This document shows, in pieces, positions 11,080 to 20,938 of a DNA stretch of 64,000 nt. Both the position numbers and the translations under genes were made by a program. Source of the stretch: Palaemon carinicauda (lineage: Eukaryota; Arthropoda; Malacostraca; Decapoda; Palaemonidae); contig NC_090726.1 in assembly GCF_036898095.1 (NCBI RefSeq), forward strand, positions 40,132,483 to 40,196,482, written 5' to 3'. The notes below the pieces were generated by a model. The model was not told the origin of the DNA, searched no databases, and saw only the letters and a list, made by a program, of their open reading frames with translations. Position 1 is the first letter of the stretch; each line of letters begins with the position of its first letter.

Positions 11080-14000
11080 CCTGCCTGTATGCAAACCTTT
11101 CGTCTTTTTAAATATGTATGTCTTTAAAGCTGGAATGGCTGTTGAAATCGTTAATGAGGTGTTTAAAAACAGGTGGTGAGCACAGGCGAGTAACCCTCCC
11201 ACTGGTTAGTCTTCAAGGATTGCCATCCCTCCTTGCGTTGGCGAGACAGTAGGCTTGTTAGCTAATGATGAACCCTCATAGTCGAGTCCCACTCGACTTG
11301 CCTCTTAACAACATGCAACTATGCTCAGATGCATCGAAAGAGGGGAGGGGCGCAGGCCTGGACGACAGGGTCATCTCAAAAGTGTGACTAGAATAAGAAG
11401 CATCTATTTCTTCAATCTCCTGGGACTAGCAGCCTTTTTATCGCTGCAAGCTTTCCAAGAACATTCAGCAGGCTTCTAGTGAGTGTTGCAACAACACCAC
11501 TGTTTTGGCTTACATCTAGCTGTACAAGCTGATGAAGTAGATGCATTTCTGAACTGTATTCCATGCCTGGAAGTTGTCAGCGAATCACATTCCAAGCAAG
11601 AGGAATGGACTAGTAGACACACTTAGTTGCCAAAGGGAAGATTATAGGGTTAGAGTGGTCTTTACATCCTGGTATAATGGAGAAGCTTTTGGTTTAGATG
11701 GGTTATCCAGGGATCGACCTGTTCACCATACAGCTAAACAAGAAGTGCCCAGGGTCTCTTCCAACACCCATGGGATCACTTGGATTGTTATGTCCTTTCT
11801 CTGGACTCGAGTTGAATTGGGTGGCTCCTGGATGGCCTTGCGTCGAATGGTTTCCTGTTCTGCCATGTCAGGATCCCTAAGGAACTTGTTTGACCCTCGC
11901 TGTCCTCGGAAGTGGGCATTCTCAATGATGGAATGTCATAAAGGGATTCTTCTCAAGTCTGATCATCTCTAGACCAGATCACATAGTTCCTCCTCCTCTT
12001 GGCTCGGAGAAGCTCCTCTCATTAGTGGCTGTCAAGGATACGACTCACACTTGAGCATGGTCTTTCAGCAGAAGGGGATAACTTTTTTTTTTCTTTTAAG
12101 AGTTTCCTTCTCATAAGAGTTGCCTATGCTTTGGAGTGGCTTCTAACAGTCTTGCGGTTCTCGGTACTTTGTCCGAGCCTTTGAGAAGGCTTCTGTTAAG
12201 GTTAGGTGCTGAACATGGTCTCTTTCCCTTAGTCTCTCACTCTGACAGGTGTAGGATATTGTTAATCTAGTGCCAGGGCACCAAACTTGGACCCTGCCAG
12301 AGTGTGACCTAGGGTTCGAGCTCTTCTCAGTCACATCTTTACATGAAGCAGAAACTGGCATAGACAAGAGTTTTTTGTGGAACATGAGGGCTCTGCAGTG
12401 CAATCTGAAGAAGACCTGACACCTTGGACCTGAGTGTAGGCAACTCTTCCTTAGCAGACAGACAGAATCAAGAAAAAGTTGGTCTAGAACACAATCTCTT
12501 GGACTTCAGGAGTTGATCCCTAATGCATACACCTAGACTGCTAAGAGTCTAGGTACCAACTAGGACTGACACTTGAGAAATCAGGGGCTAGCCCCCACCC
12601 TTTTCTTCAAGAGGAAGGTGTAGTTGGTAGGGGTTTGAAGGTTGGGGTGTCTATGCAACAGGCCACCTTCATGGCCTTTATTTTACAGGAATACCCACAG
12701 GTCCTTTGACGCCCTAGTGCTTGGTCTTGTGGTGACTGCTTGAACAGAGTTATAGGTAACACGGATCCCTTATGGGATAATAATCATCTATGGTAATGTA
12801 TAGATCCAAGTCTGGAATGGAGGCAGGATCACAGGCTCTTCTCCATTCTTTCTGCCCCTAGCTTTAACTTTGAAAAGCAGAGTCTTTGGTAAGGAAGTAG
12901 GGTCTGCAATACAGCATTACTTGTCATATATTGGTTATCCACACAGCATTCAAACCCTTATCCTTTAATTAGGGAGGTTGATTCAGTGCGAGCTAGAGAT
13001 GATCGTTAAATCTTGGGCAATGAGCATTTATCCAGTGGCGAGGGTGCAGGCCTAGGTGCTCCACCCCCTCTCCCAGCTAGAGAGCTTCACTTTTGATTCA
13101 CCTTCATGTACTGTCAGCTCCTCACCAAACTTTTTCATTTCCTTTTGCAAGAAGTGAATGTGGATGGTTAACTGAATGGAATGGAAGTAAAAAGTTTGTG
13201 TTTGCGGGGGGAAGGGTGGATGTTGCAGCCAGTTTATGGCTAAACGGGCTGTAGATCTACACTACCTCTATGCTTTGTGTAGGGGGTATGAATTTTTACA
13301 GTCATCAGTGTGTGCAGTGTAGGTTGTGGCCTCCTATGCAGTGCCAGGGTTCTCTATTGGCAATACCCATGAAGACACCAATGAAGTCATTCACTGCTTT
13401 TGTCTCCTTTGGGGGTGCTACTGCTTCTGTCTTCCCTGTGCATACGCCCCTGGATCGGTCCCCCGGGGAGTATGTGTCAGGAGCAAGAGTCCTAGGATTT
13501 ACTTCAGTGGTTTTTTTCAGGTTTCAGTGGCATGAGGGTAACCCCTAGTGTTTTCTGCACCATTTTAGAGGCTACGAGCTCTTTACCCATGACTGTACAA
13601 ACTGCTGACAATGAGTTTGACCTCAAGAAGCCAAGGCTATTTCTCCTGCTTCCCCCTGTGCAAATGCCCCAAGTGTTCATGGAGACGCCACTGGTGAAAG
13701 GCTTGTTGGTGCCCCCAGTGTTGGGGAGCTTGGTAGTCCCCCCAAAGCTTAAAATAAGTCCTATAAAGTGACACTGTTCTGCCAGAAATGATGCCATCAC
13801 TGTAGGGCCTTGGCCCTGTAATTGAAGGCCACCAAGGCTAAAGTGCATGTTCCCCCTTTGCCTGGGGTTATCCTGGTCCCCTTCCCCTGTGTCAGTCACC
13901 CCGACCCTTGTGCCTGGGCATGCGCCAGGTGCCGGTATTACTTGTTCCCTTTATTTCTGTGGCTTTGCTTCTGGCCCCACTGGTTGCGGGGTTGCAGAAC

Positions 14001-14645
14001 CCTGTGAGTGTGCCTTCCCTGTTTCAGTGTGCCCCAGTGTTGCGGCTCCTTTTGGAGCAATCCGTGTGTTTTCTTCCCCCGGGGGAACGTCACTGTTGCT
14101 GGTCTCTCATCCTCAACCGCTCTGCTTGCAGAACTGGGAGTGAGAGTTAGGAAGAGTAAAGAAGATTGCACATTGTTCTTCCTCATTCGCCTCCTCGTCC
14201 TCTGACCATGATTCTGTTATTTCTTCTTAGTTGAAGAAGAAAAGGAAGAGTTTAAAGAAGTCCAGGAAAGCTAGCTGCAGTTGCAAGGATAGGGCTCCTT
14301 GCAACACCACTAAACTCTTGGGGATGTGCATGGCTCCCGAGTGGCTTCCAATCCCATGGGGCCCGGAACCACAGCTAAGGGTGGGATACAAGGTTGAAAT
14401 GTGACCCAGGGTCCTGCCCCGGATACAGATGTGTACTGCCCTGTACACAGTTGATGGAGGGGCTTCGGCATCTTCCTTGTTCTGGCAAGGGGTTACTAGC
14501 CCAGATTGAGAGGATGGCATTATTTGAGGCTGTCCTTGTGTGCTTTGGAAGACATGTAATGTGGGCCGGAGGAACTATTCCTGTGTTCCTCAAAACACGG
14601 GCCCATGGCTGTCCTGCCTGGTCCTTCATCAGCTCCCAATTACAT
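11080..14645 (+). mobile_element. Patchwork of decayed DIRS-like retroelements
   Basis: About 11085-11200 resembles a sequence at 23880-24010 (both contain a TGGAAT-GCTGTT-AAATC block), suggesting ends of one family. Bases 11574-11980 carry a decayed RNase H tail. Bases ~12650-12800 resemble 21265-21400 on the far side of the intact DIRS element. Bases 13270-14640 hold GC-richer, proline-rich open frames on several strands like a decaying gag. The intact DIRS element at 14646 was inserted into this material. Exact element borders could not be drawn. Confidence 0.5.
11565..11990 (+). pseudogene. Decayed DIRS RNase H / post-RNase H segment
   Basis: The reading begins LSANHIPSKRNGLVDTLS, matching the last RNase H motif of DIRS elements (compare GDMNVMADRLSR in the intact copy at 18.9 kb). 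In a shifted frame MGYPGIDLFTIQLNKKCP follows, the counterpart of WGQPTIDLFATSMTKRLP in the intact copy. Stops and frameshifts break the region, and no RT palm precedes it closely. It is a non-functional fragment. Confidence 0.6.
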
Positions 14646-14817
14646 ATTTTTCAATATTAATCTTACCCGATGATCATGTAGCTGTCAACTCTGTTGCCCG
14701 ACAGAAAAATCTAAGGTCGGGATACGCCAGCGATCGCTATACAGGTGGGGGTGTACACAACAGCGCCATCTGTCGAGTAGGTACTCAGGTACTTCTTGTC
14801 AACAAGAACTCAATTTT
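14646..14817 (+). repeat. Left terminal repeat of the intact DIRS element
   Basis: The outer tip (14646-14661, ATTTTTCAATATTAAT) is unique to the left end. The following 156 bp from CTTACCCGATGATCATG to CAAGAACTCAATTTT are the exact reverse complement of 20939-21094. The leader of the gag frame follows (14818-15033). Confidence 0.92.
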
Positions 14818-15033
14818 TCCTCTGTCGTGCCACCGGCAAGACCTACTTGGATACGCTGTTGTTTCTGGAGTTGTTTTTCACGTTTTTGGTGATGTATTCG
14901 CTCTAGATTTTAGCTTTAGCTATTCAGGAACTTTTATCATTAGCTTATCAAGCTTTTTGATTAGATTTGGATTAATTGTTAATGAACTTTGCTAGATTTT
15001 GGATTTCCCCCTTGGCTAATTCAAGAATTCAAG

Positions 15034-17442
15034 ATGTCTGACCATTCTCAAGTCCCTAAGTACAGGCAATGTAGCGTTAGGGCTTGTTCTAGGCGTCTTC
15101 CGAAGGCCTCCATAGATCCTCACACCGTTTGTTCCAATTGTAGGGGTAAATCCTGTCAATTGGAAGATCGATGTGAGGAATGCGCTGGGCTTTCGGAATT
15201 CGATTTTAACGAATTCCTAAAGAATGCACGTAGGCTAGAGAAGGATAGGATCAGGAGGAGTTCTTCTCGCTCGTTTGATTTTTCCTCTCCCCATGCCCCT
15301 CAACCTACTCCTTCCCCTATAGTGGTGACTCCCGACCCTGCTACTAGTGCTCAACCCTCCATGGCGGACATGATGCGTGCCATTCAGGCTCTTGGTGACA
15401 GAGTGGAGTCATTAGCTAATGACCGGAATCAACTTTTGGCCGATGTCAAAGAGTTGAAAGCGCAAAGTGCAGTGGGAAGTGTAGTGAGTGCAAGTGAAGT
15501 GAAAAGTGTCAGTGTCAGTGTTGCGCATGAGGGTACATCTGTTCGTGCCAGTCGTCCTCCCAGTCCGGGACCTCTTGCAAGCTCCCAAGCCCAGGGGAGA
15601 AGCAATGTCGAAGGACCAAAGGGTTCGACAGGCCTTGATCAGCGTACGGATGTACCCTCAGTGGTTGCGGACGTATCTGTCAGAGATCGTCCCATCCACA
15701 AACAGACGAATGAGCCCTATCATTCCTCGTCTGTGGAAGAAGTTTCTAGGAAGAAACGTTGGACCAAGGTCTCACGACCTCTCAAGCGTAAGGTCCCTTC
15801 CGAGCGAGTCCAACGGCCCAGGTGTAGCCACTGGGTCAGTTCGGACTCGCCGCAGTCTTCCGAAGACTACACACCTCCCAAGAGAGGTAGAGTGGTTCCG
15901 CAGCAGGCAACTACTCCGTCTGTTGCCACACCAACCACGGTAGACCCTAAGTGGTCCATGCTGCAGACTATGCAGTCTCAGCTTGCTTCCTTCATGCAGG
16001 AGTATCGTGCTGAGAAGGTTGACACTGCACCTGTTAACCTACAACCTGCCACGGTTGTGCGCTCAGCAGATACTGCGGCTGCCTGCTCCCACACTCCACC
16101 TGTGAGAGCTCCACCACCGATGCGCAGTCGACCCTGCCAGACGCATGTTCATGCTGCACCCTCCGTTGACATGCGTGAGCTACCGCATCAGCAGTGGGAA
16201 GGTGCTGTCAAGCTGCCGTGTTTTGACGCAATGCGGCATGCTCCGCAACCCATGCGGCATGCTCCGCAACCCACGGCAGTCCCTCCCACGCACCAGCACT
16301 CCGCTTTTGTTGTTGCCAGCTCGCAGACTGACCAGCAGCGGCATGATGTTGGATCCGCAGCAGCTACGCATGCACCCGTGCTGCCGGATTCAGCCGTTCA
16401 GCTTTCTGCTCCACCTTTGCCACTTCCTCCTCAGCTTTCGGATGATGGAGTATCTGATGACGACGAAGCTGCGCATTTGGATGATCCGCACTCCGACTTA
16501 GAAGAACCCAAGTCTACGCCTCCCTCCTTAGACTTTAGGAAAGTCCTTGCCCTGTTCAGGGAGTTGTATCCGGAACAGTTTGTGTCTGCAACCCCGCGCT
16601 CTCCTCCCTCCGAGTTTGCTTTAGGCATGCAGTCAGCAGCTCCTGCCTTCACTAAACTCGTACTCGCACGCTCATCCAAGAGAGCTTTGAGGGTAATGGG
16701 AGAGTGGTTGCAGTCCAAGAAGCAGCTGGGAAAGACTGCTTTCATCTTTCCGCCTACCAAGCTTGCTTCCAAATCTAGCGTCTGGTATGCCACGGGAGAG
16801 GAACCCGGCTTGGGAGTTCCTGCCTCTGCCCAGGGCGACTTCTCAAGTCTGGTTGACTCTCCCCGCAGGCTGGCTATGAGACGATCTAAGATTTGCTGGT
16901 CCTTTTCTGACATGGATCATCTGTTGAAGGGAGTTTTTCGTGCTTTTGAGATCTTCAACTTCCTCGATTGGTGTTTGGGAGCGTTAAGCAGAAAGACTTC
17001 CCCTTCGGATAAGGACTCTGCCATGCTTATCATGTCTAGCATTGACAAAGCCATTCGGGATGGGTCTGGTGAGCTTGCGGCTTCGTACGTGTCGGGAGTG
17101 CTTAAGAAGAGAGACCATCTTTGCTCCTTCTTGTCTGCTGGGATCACTCCTTGCCAGAAGTCGGAGTTGTTGTTTGCTCCGCTTTCCAAGTGTCTCTTTC
17201 CGGAAGAGCTGATCAAGGGGATGGCTGCCTCGTTGATCCAGAAGGATACCCATGATCTGGTGGCGTCCTCCGCACGTAAGGCCAAAGCTTTACCTTCCGT
17301 GCCTAGACCTAGGATGGACACACCAGCGTCTAGGTTCATCCCGCCCTTTCGTGGCAGAACCTCCAGCAGAGGAGGTACCCGTGCCGACAGTCATCGTGGC
17401 AAATCGAAGAAGGGTTCCAAGTCCTCAAAAGGCAGAATCTGA
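15034..17442 (+). CDS. DIRS gag-like protein (ORF1, ~802 aa)
   Basis: The frame is open from 14989; I prefer the Met at 15034 (AAG ATG, MSDHSQVPKYRQC) because a cysteine cluster starts just after it. Residues 13-50 hold Cys at 13, 18, 33, 36, 41, 47 and 50 (C-x2-C-x4-C-x5-C-x2-C at the end), a possible zinc-binding module. A long Ser/Pro/Gln-rich region follows, with a duplicated heptapeptide MRHAPQP encoded at 16231-16272, then an acidic patch (SDDDEAAHLDDPHSD) and a helical region likely corresponding to the capsid. The tail is basic and Gly/Ser/Arg-rich (FRGRTSSRGGTRADSHRGKS), suited to RNA binding. It stops at TGA 17440-17442, in the same frame as the recombinase frame. Confidence 0.85.
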   Translation: MSDHSQVPKYRQCSVRACSRRLPKASIDPHTVCSNCRGKSCQLEDRCEECAGLSEFDFNEFLKNARRLEKDRIRRSSSRSFDFSSPHAPQPTPSPIVVTPDPATSAQPSMADMMRAIQALGDRVESLANDRNQLLADVKELKAQSAVGSVVSASEVKSVSVSVAHEGTSVRASRPPSPGPLASSQAQGRSNVEGPKGSTGLDQRTDVPSVVADVSVRDRPIHKQTNEPYHSSSVEEVSRKKRWTKVSRPLKRKVPSERVQRPRCSHWVSSDSPQSSEDYTPPKRGRVVPQQATTPSVATPTTVDPKWSMLQTMQSQLASFMQEYRAEKVDTAPVNLQPATVVRSADTAAACSHTPPVRAPPPMRSRPCQTHVHAAPSVDMRELPHQQWEGAVKLPCFDAMRHAPQPMRHAPQPTAVPPTHQHSAFVVASSQTDQQRHDVGSAAATHAPVLPDSAVQLSAPPLPLPPQLSDDGVSDDDEAAHLDDPHSDLEEPKSTPPSLDFRKVLALFRELYPEQFVSATPRSPPSEFALGMQSAAPAFTKLVLARSSKRALRVMGEWLQSKKQLGKTAFIFPPTKLASKSSVWYATGEEPGLGVPASAQGDFSSLVDSPRRLAMRRSKICWSFSDMDHLLKGVFRAFEIFNFLDWCLGALSRKTSPSDKDSAMLIMSSIDKAIRDGSGELAASYVSGVLKKRDHLCSFLSAGITPCQKSELLFAPLSKCLFPEELIKGMAASLIQKDTHDLVASSARKAKALPSVPRPRMDTPASRFIPPFRGRTSSRGGTRADSHRGKSKKGSKSSKGRI

Positions 17443-19489
17443 CTGCCTACCTCTCCAGACAGCAGTGGGAGCCAGGCTCAAGAACTTCTGGCAGGCTTGG
17501 GAGAACAGAGGTGCAGACGCTCAGTCTGTGAAGTTGCTCAGGGAGGGGTACAGGATTCCGTTCTGCCGCAGTCCCCCTCTAGCAACTTCTCCCATCAACC
17601 TCTCTCCCAACTACAAGGAGAAGGACAAGAGGCTAGCGTTGCAACAAGAGGTGTCTCTCTTGCTACAAAAGGGAGCGGTAGTCATAGTCCGGGACCATCA
17701 ATCCCCGGGCTTCTACAACCGTCTCTTCCTGGTAGCGAAGAAGACAGGAGGTTGGAGACCGGTGCTGGACGTCAGTGCTCTCAATGCTTTTGTCACCAAG
17801 CAGACGTTCACAATGGAGACGACGAAGTCGGTCCTAGCATCGGTCAGGAAGGAAGACTGGATGGTCTCGTTGGACCTAAAAGACGCGTACTTTCATGTCC
17901 CCGTCCATCCAGACTCCCAACCTTTCTTAAGGTTCGTCTTTGGAAAGGTCGTGTACCAGTTCCAAGCCCTGTGCTTTGGCCTAAGCACGGCACCTCTTGT
18001 GTTTACCAAACTGATGAGGAATATTGCCAAATTCCTTCACTTGGCAGACATCAGAGCCTCCCTCTATTTGGACGACTGGCTTTTAAGAGCTCCGTCAAGT
18101 CGTCGCTGTCTGGAGAATCTCAGATGGACTATGGATCTGACCAAGGAATTGGGTCTCCTGGTCAATATAGAGAAGTCCCAACTCGTCCCATCCCAAACCA
18201 TTGTCTATCTAGGTATGGAGATTCAGAGTCGAGCTTTTCGGGCTTTTCCGTCGGCCCCCAGGATCAGTCAAGCCCAAGAATGCATCCAGAGCATGCTGAG
18301 AAGGAACCGATGTTCAGTCAGGCAGTGGATGAGTCTAACAGGGACACTTTCATCGCTGGCCCAGTTCATCGAGTTAGGGAGACTCCACCTCCGCCCCCTT
18401 CAGTATCATCTAGCTGCTCACTGGAGAAAGGACATGACGCTAGAAGCGGTCTCAGTTCCTATATCCGAAGAGATGAGGTCTGCACTGACGTGGTGGAAGA
18501 ACAGCATTCTTCTCAAGGAAGGTCTACCATTGGCTGTTCAGACCCCCGACCACCTTCTCTTCTCGGACGCATCGGACACGGGCTGGGGTGCGACACTGGA
18601 CGGACAGGAATGCTCGGGCACGTGGAATCAGGAGCAAAGAACACTTCACATCAACTGCAAGGAGCTATTGGCAGTTCATCTGGCCTTGATAAACTTCAAG
18701 TCCCTCCATCTAGGCAAGGTGGTGGAGGTGAACTCCGACAACACCACAGCCTTGGCGTACATCTCCAAGCAAGGAGGGACTCATTCGAGGAAGTTGTTCG
18801 AGATCGCAAGGGACCTCCTCACTTGGTCAAGAGATCGAAAGATTTCGCTGGTAACGAGGTTCATTCAGGGCGACATGAATGTCATGGCAGATCGCCTCAG
18901 CCGGAAGGGTCAGGTCATCCCCACAGAGTGGACCCTTCACAAGAATGTTTGCAGCAGACTATGGGCCCTGTGGGGTCAGCCCACCATAGATCTATTCGCT
19001 ACCTCGATGACCAAGAGGCTCCCGATTTATTGTTCACCGATTCCGGACCCAGCAGCAGTTCACGTAGATGCCTTTCTTCTGGATTGGTCCCATCTAGACC
19101 TGTATGCGTTCCCTCCGTTCAAGATTGTCAACAAGGTACTGCAGAAGTTCGCCTCTCACGAAGGGACACGGTTGACGTTGGTTGCTCCCCTCTGGCCCGC
19201 GAGAGAATGGTTCACCGAGGTACTGCAATGGCTAGTGGACGTTCCCAGGACTCTTCCTCTAAGAGTGGACCTTCTGCGTCAGCCGCACGTAAAGAAGGTA
19301 CACCCAAGCCTCCACGCTCTTCGTCTGACTGCCTTCAGACTATCGAAAGACTCTCAAGAGCTAGAGGCTTTTCGAAGGAGGCAGCCAGAGCAAGGAGGAC
19401 ATCCACTCTCAAGGTCTACCAGTCAAAATGGGAAGTCTTCCGAAGCTGGTGCAAGGCGAATGCAGTTTCCTCAACCAGTACCTCTGTAA
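17252..19489 (+). CDS. DIRS reverse transcriptase / RNase H / methyltransferase (ORF2, 745 aa)
   Basis: This polyprotein copies element RNA into DNA. RT motifs include NRLFLVAKKTGGWRPVLD, MVSLDLKDAYFHVPV (catalytic Asp) and SLYLDDWLL with the catalytic LDD at residues 273-275. RNase H follows: LLFSDASDTGWGA (Asp at ~439), CKELLAVHLAL (Glu), VNSDNTTALAYIS (Asp) and DMNVMADRLSR. After it, WGQPTIDLFATSMTKRLP and LDLYAFPPFKIV match the DAM-like methyltransferase segment reported for the DIRS1 group; its activity is inferred only. The frame overlaps gag by 191 nt and the recombinase frame by about 2 kb. The first ATG (17252) may not be the real start; frameshifting or re-initiation is possible. 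Confidence 0.9.
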   Translation: MIWWRPPHVRPKLYLPCLDLGWTHQRLGSSRPFVAEPPAEEVPVPTVIVANRRRVPSPQKAESDCLPLQTAVGARLKNFWQAWENRGADAQSVKLLREGYRIPFCRSPPLATSPINLSPNYKEKDKRLALQQEVSLLLQKGAVVIVRDHQSPGFYNRLFLVAKKTGGWRPVLDVSALNAFVTKQTFTMETTKSVLASVRKEDWMVSLDLKDAYFHVPVHPDSQPFLRFVFGKVVYQFQALCFGLSTAPLVFTKLMRNIAKFLHLADIRASLYLDDWLLRAPSSRRCLENLRWTMDLTKELGLLVNIEKSQLVPSQTIVYLGMEIQSRAFRAFPSAPRISQAQECIQSMLRRNRCSVRQWMSLTGTLSSLAQFIELGRLHLRPLQYHLAAHWRKDMTLEAVSVPISEEMRSALTWWKNSILLKEGLPLAVQTPDHLLFSDASDTGWGATLDGQECSGTWNQEQRTLHINCKELLAVHLALINFKSLHLGKVVEVNSDNTTALAYISKQGGTHSRKLFEIARDLLTWSRDRKISLVTRFIQGDMNVMADRLSRKGQVIPTEWTLHKNVCSRLWALWGQPTIDLFATSMTKRLPIYCSPIPDPAAVHVDAFLLDWSHLDLYAFPPFKIVNKVLQKFASHEGTRLTLVAPLWPAREWFTEVLQWLVDVPRTLPLRVDLLRQPHVKKVHPSLHALRLTAFRLSKDSQELEAFRRRQPEQGGHPLSRSTSQNGKSSEAGARRMQFPQPVPL

Positions 19490-20388
19490 CGCAGATAGCT
19501 GACTTCCTTTTACATCTAAGGAATGTAAGATCCCTTTCAGCTCCTACGATCAAAGGTTACAGAAGCATGTTGGCAGCGGTCTTCCGCCACAGAGGCTTAG
19601 ATCTTTCCACCAACAAAGATCTACAGGACCTCCTTAAGTCTTTTGAGACCTCAAAGGAGCGTCGGTTAGTCACACCAGGCTGGAACCTAGACGTGGTTTT
19701 AAGGTTCCTGATGTCAGCAAGGTTCGAACCGCTTCAATCAGCCTCTTTTAAGGATCTCACATTGAAGACTCTTTTCCTCGTTTGCTTAGCAACAGCTAAA
19801 AGAGTCAGTGAGATTCACGCCTTCAGCAGGAACATAGGTTTTACATCTGAAACGGCTACATGTTCCTTGCAGCTTGGTTTTTTAGCTAAAAACGAGCTTC
19901 CTTCTCGTCCTTGGCCCAAGTCGTTCGAGATCCCAAGCCTGTCCAACTTGGTTGGTAACGAACAAGAGAGAGTACTTTGCCCAGTAAGAGCTCTTAAGTA
20001 CTATTTAAGACGTACAAAGCCATTACGAGGACAATCAGAAGCTTTATGGTGTTCTATCAAGAAACCTGCTTTACCGATGTCTAAGAACGCAGTTTCTTAT
20101 TACATCAGGCTTTTGATTAGAGAGGCCCATTCTCATCTGAAGGAAGAAGACCATGCTTTGCTGAAGGTAAGGACACATGAAGTTAGAGCTGTCGCTACTT
20201 CAGTGGCCTTCAAACAGAACCGTTCTCTGCAGAGTGTTATGGATGCAACCTATTGGAGAAGCAAGTCAGTGTTCGCATCATTTTACCTCAAAGATGTCCA
20301 GTCTCTTTACGAGAACTGCTACACCCTGGGACCATTCGTAGCAGCGAGTGCAGTAGTAGGTGAGGGCTCAACCACTACATTCCCATAA
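17443..20388 (+). CDS. DIRS tyrosine recombinase frame (ORF3; YR domain ~19290-20388)
   Basis: The enzyme would integrate the circular DNA copy. The recognisable domain starts near SRARGFSKEAARARRTS and includes VYQSKWEVFRSWC (core-binding), then ATAKRVSEIHAF (catalytic Arg encoded at 19801), VRTHEVRAVATSVAF (His at 20176 and Arg at 20185), ATYWRSKS (Trp at 20254) and ASFYLKDV (nucleophile Tyr at 20284): the complete R-HxxR-W-Y set. Upstream, the frame stays open all the way back to the gag stop at 17442, about 600 codons overlapping the RT frame, with no recognisable domain. Whether that part is translated is unknown; a shorter product beginning near the YR domain is the conservative reading. 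Confidence 0.85.
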   Translation: MPTSPDSSGSQAQELLAGLGEQRCRRSVCEVAQGGVQDSVLPQSPSSNFSHQPLSQLQGEGQEASVATRGVSLATKGSGSHSPGPSIPGLLQPSLPGSEEDRRLETGAGRQCSQCFCHQADVHNGDDEVGPSIGQEGRLDGLVGPKRRVLSCPRPSRLPTFLKVRLWKGRVPVPSPVLWPKHGTSCVYQTDEEYCQIPSLGRHQSLPLFGRLAFKSSVKSSLSGESQMDYGSDQGIGSPGQYREVPTRPIPNHCLSRYGDSESSFSGFSVGPQDQSSPRMHPEHAEKEPMFSQAVDESNRDTFIAGPVHRVRETPPPPPSVSSSCSLEKGHDARSGLSSYIRRDEVCTDVVEEQHSSQGRSTIGCSDPRPPSLLGRIGHGLGCDTGRTGMLGHVESGAKNTSHQLQGAIGSSSGLDKLQVPPSRQGGGGELRQHHSLGVHLQARRDSFEEVVRDRKGPPHLVKRSKDFAGNEVHSGRHECHGRSPQPEGSGHPHRVDPSQECLQQTMGPVGSAHHRSIRYLDDQEAPDLLFTDSGPSSSSRRCLSSGLVPSRPVCVPSVQDCQQGTAEVRLSRRDTVDVGCSPLARERMVHRGTAMASGRSQDSSSKSGPSASAARKEGTPKPPRSSSDCLQTIERLSRARGFSKEAARARRTSTLKVYQSKWEVFRSWCKANAVSSTSTSVTQIADFLLHLRNVRSLSAPTIKGYRSMLAAVFRHRGLDLSTNKDLQDLLKSFETSKERRLVTPGWNLDVVLRFLMSARFEPLQSASFKDLTLKTLFLVCLATAKRVSEIHAFSRNIGFTSETATCSLQLGFLAKNELPSRPWPKSFEIPSLSNLVGNEQERVLCPVRALKYYLRRTKPLRGQSEALWCSIKKPALPMSKNAVSYYIRLLIREAHSHLKEEDHALLKVRTHEVRAVATSVAFKQNRSLQSVMDATYWRSKSVFASFYLKDVQSLYENCYTLGPFVAASAVVGEGSTTTFP

Positions 20389-20798
20389 TCCCATAACCTT
20401 TTTTTTTTTTTAATCTTTCTCTTGAAATGCTTTTATTGTTGTTTTTTGGGTTGTACGGAAGGCTAAGAAGCCTTCCGCATCCTGGTTGATTTGGCGGGTG
20501 GTCAAATTCTTTCTTGAGAAGCGCCTAGATTAGAGGTTGTGATGAGGTCCTTTAGTATGGGTTGCAGCCCTTCATACTTCAGCACCTAGGAGTCGCTCAG
20601 CATCCTAAGAGGATCGCTAGGCTCAGTAAGGAAGACGTACTTAAAAAGGCAGAGTAATGGTTCAAGTCGACTTCCTTACCAGGTACTTATTTATTTTATG
20701 TTTGTTATTTTGAATAACTGCTAAAATGAAATACGGGATACTTAGCTTCTAATGTTAACATGTATGCTGGTCTCCACCCACCCCCCTGGGTGTGAATC
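20389..20798 (+). other. 3' untranslated part of the intact DIRS element
   Basis: There is no open frame of note. It contains a T tract at 20401-20412 and short direct and inverted motifs such as GGAAGGCTAAGAAGCCTTCC (a small palindrome at ~20457). It lies between the recombinase stop and the internal complementary region. Confidence 0.7.
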
Positions 20799-20889
20799 AG
20801 CTACATGATCATCGGGTAAGATTAATATTGAAAAATGTTATTTTCCTTAGTAAAATAAATTTTTGAATATACTTACCCGATGATCATGA
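20799..20889 (+). repeat. Internal complementary region of the intact DIRS element
   Basis: The first part (20799-~20837) is the reverse complement of the left tip of the element (14646-14684). The second part (~20836-20889) is the reverse complement of the right tip (~21077-21131). The two parts meet at a shared AT. This is the template proposed in DIRS1 replication models to join the two ends into a circle. The tips and this region agree closely by eye. Confidence 0.9.
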
Positions 20890-20938
20890 ATTTAAGGACC
20901 CTCCCTTCCTCCCCATAGAGAACCAGTGGACCGAGGAG

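Noticed and set aside
13270..14660. Many overlapping open frames of 60-130 codons on both strands
   Set aside because: The GC-richer, Pro/Val/Leu-rich readings shift frame constantly and match no family; treated as a decayed gag-like region rather than genes.
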